Under the pieces are notes generated by a model that saw only the letters and a program-made list of their open reading frames with translations, ran no database searches and was not told the origin of the DNA. Source: Gemmatimonadota bacterium (GTDB lineage Bacteria; Gemmatimonadota; Gemmatimonadetes; Gemmatimonadales; GWC2-71-9). Taken from it: a DNA stretch of 11,194 nucleotides. How positions within the stretch are numbered: position 1 is the stretch's first letter; every line of letters begins with the position of its first letter. The translations under genes were made by a program, and so were the position numbers. Below are positions 7,045 to 11,194 of the stretch, piece by piece. The stretch is taken from NCBI GenBank assembly GCA_003221075.1, contig QHUF01000297.1:1-11194 (forward strand), read 5' to 3'.

Positions 7045-7089
7045 AAAACGAATGATCAATGATCATTGATCAATGATCATTGATCATTC
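7044..7089 (-). terminator. Candidate intrinsic terminator for the leftward propeller gene
   Basis: Read on the minus strand, the 40-base palindrome after the stop of the propeller gene can fold into a long hairpin and is followed by CG and then five T residues (7048-7044). Read rightward, the same hairpin is followed by TCTCCTCAG with no T tract, so termination of the lipoprotein transcript would need another mechanism. The stem is mostly A-T, which is unusual for an intrinsic terminator. Confidence 0.4.
7050..7089. repeat. 40-bp perfect palindrome of five TGATCA heptads
   Basis: The stretch reads identically on both strands, centred between 7069 and 7070. It is also a tandem array: TGATCA occurs five times at exact 7-base spacing (GATC at 7054, 7061, 7068, 7075 and 7082), separated by single A or T bases. 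It contains 15 A-T pairs for every 6 or so G-C pairs while the surroundings are strongly GC-rich. It almost fills the 48-base gap between two convergent stop codons. Confidence 0.95.
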
Positions 7090-7092
7090 TCC

Positions 7093-9051
7093 TCAGAGCT
7101 TATAGCCCGCCAACGTCCCACTTGTAGTCTGTAAGAAAAGCATCCCCGCGATATCGTCGACCGCATAGACGGGCTCGCGCTGTTTGCCCAGGTCTACGCG
7201 CGAGCGCGGCTGCGTGGTGTCTTTGTCCAGCTGGAGCAGCACGTTGCCGTTGCCGTCGGGTGACTTGGTCAGCACGAACACGGACCCCGGTGTTGCGAGC
7301 GACGCCTTGAAGCGCTTCGACGCCAGCGCGGCTGCCTGGCTCGAGTAGCCCTGCAGTTGTGTCCCGCCCTGGCTGTACGCGGCCGCGAGCTGGCCCGTGA
7401 TGCGCTTCGCGGTCGTGTCGGTGGCGTTGCGCGAGACTTGCGCGAACGCGTCGCCGTACGCCGACGCCGCGGCGCCGTAGAGCCCGGCGCGCACGGAATT
7501 GATCCGGTACAGCGCCCGCAGCAGTCCGGGGAGCTGCGGCGCGGGATGGTAGGCCTGCTGCTTGATCTGCCCGTCTCGGCCGACGATGGCGATGTTCTGT
7601 GGCGAGATCAACACGATCCCGGCTTGGCGGAGCTCGATCGTGGTCGGATCTTCGCCTCCCTGGAACTTGAGCTCGGCGCCGAGCGCGCGATATGTGCCGT
7701 CCTGGCGATTCACGGCATAGAGGTGATGGTCTCGACCCGCGAACACATAGAGCGTCGATCCCTCGACGACGTGGAGCAGCCCCTCGCCCGCGGCCTTACC
7801 ACCTTCGATCGCGTCCTTGAACTTCTGCTCGCCTCGCGCCAGGTCGATCACGTTCACTTCCCCGTTGGTCGCCGGGTCTGAGCGCGAGATGTACAACAAG
7901 CCCGCCGGCGTGAGCTCGGCGTAGTCGAGCTGGCCCTTGATCTTCACGTCCTTTTGGAGGCGGACTGTCGCGGTCGCGACGTCGAGCACATTCACGAACG
8001 TGCGCGACTCGGCATCCACGGCGAGCACGGCGGAGCCGCCCGTGATCAACGCGCTCGTCACGGTGCCGCGCATCCGCAGCGGCTTCTCCGCGATGGTCGT
8101 CCCATCGTCGTAGCGCGCGACGTTGAGCCCGGTCTGCACCACCCCGTTCACGATGCGCACGTTTCCGGTCGCCTCGTTGGCCGGCGGCGACTCGGGGAGG
8201 ATGATGATCCCGGCGGGATGCTGGACGATGTCATGCACCCACCCCTGGATCATTGCGGGCTTGGCCCAGAGCGGTTGCCCATCGGCGAGCCGGTACGCCA
8301 TGAGACGGTCGTCGAAGCCGACGTAGATGCGATCGGGCTTATCGATCGACGGGAAGAGCCGCACGTGCCTGGCGGGATTGCCGGCGCGCGCGGTGGGAAG
8401 CGTGGCGGACCAGCGTGTGGCGCCGCTGTGGGCATCGAGCCCGCGCAGGCTCGTGAGCGTGTTGACCACGATGACGTCGGGACCGGCCTGGAGCACTTCC
8501 AGTGTGGTCGCGGCGGAGGCCATCCGCACGAGGCCCTGCATCAAGCCGCCGAGGCCGCCGCGCTTCGGTTCGGTCTGTTGGAAGAGCGATTCGCTCACCC
8601 AGCGCTGGGTGCCGGTCTTCAGGTCGTACAGCGCCACGACAGGCGGACCCGAGGCGCGCTGGCCGTGCACCAGCAGCGTCCCCGTCTGCGGCAGCACGCG
8701 CCGCGTCACGACTCTCGTTAGACTCAGGAGCCGAGAGTCGAACAGCACGGTGCCCGTGACCGGATCGAGAATGATCGACAGGCCCGGCTTCGCCGCTTCC
8801 ATGAGCAGCGAGCCCTCGACCATGCGAACGCTGTCGACGGGGAGGCCGCCGAGCTCCGGTTTCTGCCAGACGATTTGGCCGCGCTCGACATCGACGCCCG
8901 CTAGGCCGCCATCGCTTGAAACGAGCAGGGCTCCCGCCGGTGTGATCTGTTGCCACCGGATGTCGCCGTTGAAGTGGAGCGTCCACGATGGGACCGAGCC
9001 TACGGGGGCGTGAGCAGCCTGAAGCAGGACAAGCAGCAGCGGCAGAGTCAT
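7093..9051 (-). CDS. Secreted PQQ-type beta-propeller repeat protein
   Basis: A 652-residue exported protein of unknown function. Residues 1-15 are a short signal peptide (MTLPLLLVLLQAAHA). Propeller-blade motifs of the PQQ/WD-like type (hydrophobic-x-D-xx-(T)G-xx-xW) recur at LAGVDVERGQIVWQ (50-63), VVALYDLKTGTQRWV (138-152), LRGLDAHSGATRWS (202-215), LMAYRLADGQPLWA (250-263), VNVLDVATATVRLQ (353-366), VNVIDLARGEQKFK (399-412) and LYAVNRQDGTYRAL (444-457). An Ala/Gln-rich, probably helical stretch (about 505-585) interrupts the fold before final strands ending in GTLAGYKL. No quinoprotein dehydrogenase active-site motif is seen, so a binding or scaffold role is likelier than an enzyme. The ATG at 9051 was chosen for its AGGAGG and signal peptide; ATG at 9084 is in frame but lacks a ribosome site. 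Confidence 0.86.
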   Translation of the reverse strand: MTLPLLLVLLQAAHAPVGSVPSWTLHFNGDIRWQQITPAGALLVSSDGGLAGVDVERGQIVWQKPELGGLPVDSVRMVEGSLLMEAAKPGLSIILDPVTGTVLFDSRLLSLTRVVTRRVLPQTGTLLVHGQRASGPPVVALYDLKTGTQRWVSESLFQQTEPKRGGLGGLMQGLVRMASAATTLEVLQAGPDVIVVNTLTSLRGLDAHSGATRWSATLPTARAGNPARHVRLFPSIDKPDRIYVGFDDRLMAYRLADGQPLWAKPAMIQGWVHDIVQHPAGIIILPESPPANEATGNVRIVNGVVQTGLNVARYDDGTTIAEKPLRMRGTVTSALITGGSAVLAVDAESRTFVNVLDVATATVRLQKDVKIKGQLDYAELTPAGLLYISRSDPATNGEVNVIDLARGEQKFKDAIEGGKAAGEGLLHVVEGSTLYVFAGRDHHLYAVNRQDGTYRALGAELKFQGGEDPTTIELRQAGIVLISPQNIAIVGRDGQIKQQAYHPAPQLPGLLRALYRINSVRAGLYGAAASAYGDAFAQVSRNATDTTAKRITGQLAAAYSQGGTQLQGYSSQAAALASKRFKASLATPGSVFVLTKSPDGNGNVLLQLDKDTTQPRSRVDLGKQREPVYAVDDIAGMLFLQTTSGTLAGYKL

Positions 9052-9053
9052 GA

Positions 9054-9070
9054 GGCCTCCTGGGGAGGCC
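9054..9070 (-). promoter_or_regulatory. Hairpin sequestering the Shine-Dalgarno of the propeller gene
   Basis: On the minus strand GGCCTCC, the loop CCA and GGAGGCC form a perfect 7-bp stem with a 3-base loop, ending 2 bases before the ATG at 9051. The ribosome site AGGAGG (9061-9056) has five of its six bases inside the stem. Such a stem would hide the site unless opened, for example by a ribosome starting at the in-frame ATG at 9084 and reading through. Confidence 0.6.
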
Positions 9071-9105
9071 ACATATCCCCCCATGGCAGTCCGCGGCGCA
9101 AGTGG

Positions 9106-10152
9106 CTAGGGCGGCGGGGGGTGGCGGCTGAAGCGAACCTCCACGGTTCGCTGCGTATCGATCTTTCTTGGGCGGCCGTAGCGATAGGTGGTGACGACGG
9201 TCAACGAATCCTGCAGGGGTACGCCGCGCGCGATGTTGCGAAAGCGCGTCCGAAAGTTCATTGACCGGACGCCGACCAATGCCGACCCCTCGGGCCGGGT
9301 GAGCGAGGTCTCGGTATAGCGCAGCTCGTAGGTGATGGAATCGAGATACGCGGCGCCCGCCATATCGGCCGAGCCGATGCGGGTCGCAGGGTCGAAATCG
9401 ATTCGCACGAGCGTTTCTCCGCCGATGGTGTCCCGTCCCACCAGTCGGAAGCAGTGATTGGCGATGAAGTCGGGGTTGCCCAGATCCTGCAGGTCGGCGC
9501 TGTGGATTACGAGCATGTTATCGGGACTGCCCCACGGTCCCCACGCGGGTTCGACCACGCGGCCTTCCGCGTACGGATGATTGTCGTCGCTCGAGAATCG
9601 CAGTCTCCGAATCTCTGGTCGGCTTGTGTCGCCGCGTTGATTCACTTCCCGCAGCGCGAGCTCCAGCTCGTAATGGAACGGATAGGAGTCCGCGAGCAGC
9701 TCGAACCGGCGCGCGTTTTCCTGCAGCTGATCGAACACGGCAAGCAACGCTGGATCACTCGAATCGGGCCGACCCGGACGGGTGCATTGCTGGCCGGCGA
9801 TCGTGACCGGAGGTAGCTCGATGGCGAGGCGTCGGAGCGCGATCCGCACGATTGTCGCGCTGTCGCCCGTGATCACGATCTGCGTATCGAGCGGTGCGTA
9901 TCCGATTTGGCGAACGCTGAGGAGGTACGTGGCTGCCTTAGTCTCTGCGAACGTGAACGCGCCGGCGGCGTCAGTGAATTGCCGCCCGATGTTCGGGTGT
10001 AGCGTGACGATGCTGAAGCCGAGGGGCTGGCCGGTTTCGGCGCTGACGACGGTGCCGCGGATGGACGGCTCTTGTGCGGCCGCGAGTTGGATCCACGCCA
10101 GGCAGAGGAACCACGTCAGTGCTAGTGCCCGAGGAGAGAGTCGAACTCTCAT
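9106..10152 (-). CDS. Secreted protein with carboxypeptidase-regulatory-like domain
   Basis: A 348-residue exported protein of unknown function. Residues 1-26 form a signal peptide (Arg at 2, 4 and 8, core ALALTWFLCLAWIQLAAA, cleavage before Gln27). Residues about 29-118 match the carboxypeptidase-regulatory-like beta-sandwich: IRGTVVSAETGQPLGFSIVTL, a DAAGAFTF turn, and TYLLSVRQIGYAPLD. This module often precedes TonB-receptor or surface domains in Bacteroidota and Gemmatimonadota. The rest (120-345) is a beta-rich domain I do not recognise, with Cys123 and Cys234 as a possible disulphide and a run of aromatic/charged strands near 234-285. The only ATG, GTG or TTG that gives a signal peptide is at 10152, inside the tRNA-Leu gene; CTG at 10119 is the fallback but would lack the basic N-terminus. 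The propeller gene follows after 54 bases. Confidence 0.78.
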   Translation of the reverse strand: MRVRLSPRALALTWFLCLAWIQLAAAQEPSIRGTVVSAETGQPLGFSIVTLHPNIGRQFTDAAGAFTFAETKAATYLLSVRQIGYAPLDTQIVITGDSATIVRIALRRLAIELPPVTIAGQQCTRPGRPDSSDPALLAVFDQLQENARRFELLADSYPFHYELELALREVNQRGDTSRPEIRRLRFSSDDNHPYAEGRVVEPAWGPWGSPDNMLVIHSADLQDLGNPDFIANHCFRLVGRDTIGGETLVRIDFDPATRIGSADMAGAAYLDSITYELRYTETSLTRPEGSALVGVRSMNFRTRFRNIARGVPLQDSLTVVTTYRYGRPRKIDTQRTVEVRFSRHPPPP

Positions 10153-10208
10153 GGGGTTGCCCCCGACGGATTTTGAGTCCGTTGCGTCTGCCATTCCGCC
10201 ACTCGGGC
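10126..10208 (-). tRNA. tRNA-Leu, anticodon CAA
   Basis: An 83-base type II tRNA. The acceptor stem is GCCCGAG paired with CTCGGGC plus discriminator A. The anticodon arm is ACGGA-CTCAAAA-TCCGT with anticodon CAA, which reads UUG. The long variable arm has a GGGG/CCCC stem closed by a GCAA loop. The T arm is GAGAG-TTCGACT-CTCTC. The 3' CCA is not encoded, as the next bases are CTA. The D arm and the GGCGG-AATGGCAGACGC region are standard for leucine tRNAs. A protein frame is open through the whole gene. Confidence 0.95.
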
Positions 10209-10219
10209 TGGGGCGCGGA

Positions 10220-10225
10220 AATATA
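10220..10225 (-). promoter_or_regulatory. Possible -10 box (TATATT) for tRNA-Leu
   Basis: TATATT on the minus strand differs from TATAAT at one base and ends 11 bases before the tRNA 5' end, a sensible position for a short leader. It is the only AT-rich patch in the upstream region. No good -35 hexamer was found at 16-18 bases spacing. Confidence 0.4.
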
Positions 10226-10464
10226 GTCACGCCGGTCCTACCGCGGAGATGCTCGAACCCCCCGTAAGGTAACGCACACGACGCAACGCCAGTGACCAAA
10301 GATTTCGTGGTCGCAGACGGTCCACACGCATGTCAGCATAGCGCCACAGACCAGCACCAGTTCTTCGTCCCGTCGTGCGTGCATGTCTCCCATTCACTCG
10401 GCACACCGATTGCCGTGACAAGAACGACCGGAAGCTCTTGCAGTTCTGGCAATCATCTCCGTAC

Positions 10465-10472
10465 AAAGGAGG
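10465..10472 (+). promoter_or_regulatory. Shine-Dalgarno AAAGGAGG of the duplicated-domain lipoprotein
   Basis: A near-perfect anti-16S match lies 8 bases before the ATG at 10481 and fixes that start. CTCC at 10457-10460 could pair with its GGAG, but the stem is only 4-5 pairs. Confidence 0.8.
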
Positions 10473-10480
10473 ACCGAGTC

Positions 10481-11194
10481 ATGCGTACGAGCACGTTGCT
10501 CGCCCTCGCGGGCGCCTTCATCCTGACTGGCGCCTGTCGAGACAATTCGCGGCAGCCACTCGCCCCCGCGTTCAGCGCATCGTCGTCGTCCCTGCCCCAC
10601 ATCAACATCACCGAGCTGCCGTTACCTGTGAGCGTGAACGCCGCCCTCACGGTCACGGACTGCAGCAACAACCCCGGCCCGAACATCACGCTCGATGGCC
10701 TGGCCGCGCTCGGTGGCTTCGGTGTGGAGATGACCTTCAGCAATAACCTGAAGGGCACACACGACTACACCGTCGACAAGCAGGTGGATATCGCGCTGCA
10801 GCCCGCGGGACAAGCGATCACGATCCCGAAACAGCCGGTGCTCGGTGGCGTCGGCGGCAACCCGTTCATCTGGGTGCAGTTCGTGAACGCCGCCGGGACG
10901 CCGACCAGCGACGAGATCTACCTCGGGCGCTGCGTCCAGGGTTCTCGTTACGGCTTCACGCACGCGGGGGTCACGACGGGATCGGCGTTCGCCGAGTTCG
11001 GAGTCACGGGCTGCGAGAACAGCCCGGGGCCGTTCATCACCATGGACGCCAGCCTGGCGTACGAGGGTCTCGGCGCGCAGATCATCTTCCGGAACAACGA
11101 CAATCCGGTGGGGGGCCCGCACGAGGCGGTTCGCAGCAAAACCCTTTCTATCATCCCGGCGGGGATGAGCTTCACGTTCCCCAAACAGCCGGTG
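10481..11194 (+). CDS. Lipoprotein with a tandem duplicated domain, open at the right edge
   Basis: The frame is open for 238 codons up to the window end with no stop, so the C-terminus is missing. Residues 1-18 are a lipoprotein-type signal (MRTSTLLALAGAFILTGA) with Cys19 as the likely lipidation site. A Ser/Pro/Ala linker follows (20-48). The mature part has two related copies: residues 58-120 and 175-238, both running VT-x-C-x-N-x-PGP-x-IT-x-D ... F-x-NN ... PAG ... PKQPV. They are joined by a segment with FIWVQFVNAAGTP and Cys151. The pattern suggests beta-sandwich modules exposed on the envelope. I do not recognise the family and assign no function. A strong ribosome site supports the start. 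The gene is divergent from tRNA-Leu. Further copies may lie beyond the edge. Confidence 0.8.
   Translation, partial: MRTSTLLALAGAFILTGACRDNSRQPLAPAFSASSSSLPHINITELPLPVSVNAALTVTDCSNNPGPNITLDGLAALGGFGVEMTFSNNLKGTHDYTVDKQVDIALQPAGQAITIPKQPVLGGVGGNPFIWVQFVNAAGTPTSDEIYLGRCVQGSRYGFTHAGVTTGSAFAEFGVTGCENSPGPFITMDASLAYEGLGAQIIFRNNDNPVGGPHEAVRSKTLSIIPAGMSFTFPKQPV

Larger units (their letters stand above)
10209..10480. other. Divergent intergenic region between tRNA-Leu and the duplicated-domain lipoprotein
   Basis: These 272 bases contain no convincing gene. Besides the possible tRNA -10 box, the right half has a small imperfect stem in which TTGCC (10410-10414) and AGAAC (10421-10425) face GTTCTGGCAA (10443-10452). 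An alternative pairing CAAGA/TCTTG shares the same bases. The stem could belong to the leader of the lipoprotein mRNA. A 79-codon minus-strand frame here has no ribosome site and looks random. Confidence 0.4.

Noticed and set aside
6232..7059. Minus-strand open frame of 275 codons spanning the icd start and the lipoprotein gene
   Set aside because: It overlaps two well supported genes in other frames and has no recognisable feature.
7954..8721. Plus-strand open frame of 255 codons opposite the propeller gene
   Set aside because: Shadow frame with His/Arg-rich product; the minus-strand gene has signal peptide, blades and a strong ribosome site.
10235..10265. T-arm-like sequence GGGGGGTTCGAGC upstream of tRNA-Leu (minus strand), a possible degraded second tRNA
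   Set aside because: The arm does not close with Watson-Crick pairs and no acceptor or anticodon arm can be placed around it.
10153..10299. Extension of the carboxypeptidase-regulatory-like protein upstream through tRNA-Leu
   Set aside because: The residues GGMADATDSKSVGGNP are the typical translation of a leucine tRNA gene, a known annotation artefact.
10227..10466. Minus-strand open frame of 79 codons
   Set aside because: No ribosome site, low-complexity Arg-rich product, and it crosses the leader of the divergent lipoprotein gene.
10438..10467. TTGCAG / TACAAA as a -35/-10 promoter for the duplicated-domain lipoprotein
   Set aside because: The -10 would overlap the Shine-Dalgarno, so the transcript would start after the ribosome site.
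1..11194. CRISPR array, transposase, integrase, toxin-antitoxin or defence genes
   Set aside because: No direct-repeat/spacer pattern and no such protein motifs were seen on either strand.

Overview
This window is a compact, high-GC bacterial chromosomal segment. The organism is probably from Gemmatimonadota or a close relative. That is inference, based on the yicC-gmk-rpoZ-coaBC order, several secreted proteins whose signal peptides end in ...AQ, a carboxypeptidase-regulatory-like surface protein, a PQQ-type propeller protein and single-copy Ig-like lipoproteins. No sequence search was possible.

Positions 1-6491 (minus strand) hold seven genes packed head to tail. In transcription order they are icd (NADP isocitrate dehydrogenase), pepA (leucyl aminopeptidase), an outer-membrane protein with a TonB-receptor-type plug, yicC (RNA endonuclease family), gmk (guanylate kinase), rpoZ (RNA polymerase omega) and coaBC (coenzyme A synthesis, cut by the window edge). 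Four junctions overlap by 1 or 4 bases, one has a 3-base gap and one a 25-base gap, so the block looks like a translationally coupled operon. Three genes in it use GTG or TTG starts.

Positions 6492-7092 hold a short divergent upstream region, a small plus-strand lipoprotein with one Ig-like domain, and a convergent gap filled by a 40-bp perfect palindrome built from five TGATCA units. The palindrome is striking because it is AT-rich in GC-rich surroundings.

Positions 7093-10208 (minus strand) hold, in transcription order, tRNA-Leu(CAA), a secreted protein with a carboxypeptidase-regulatory-like domain, and a secreted PQQ-type beta-propeller protein. The only good start codon of the second gene lies inside the tRNA. 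The Shine-Dalgarno sequence of the third is locked in a 7-bp GC-rich hairpin.

Positions 10209-10480 are a divergent intergenic region. From 10481 to the right edge runs a plus-strand lipoprotein with a duplicated domain, still open at the window end.

There is no CRISPR array, transposase, phage gene or recognisable defence system. The left half is core metabolism and information processing; the right half is cell-envelope proteins of unknown function. The items most worth a second look are the heptad palindrome, the tRNA/CDS overlap, the masked ribosome-binding site and the outer-membrane gene lodged in a housekeeping operon.
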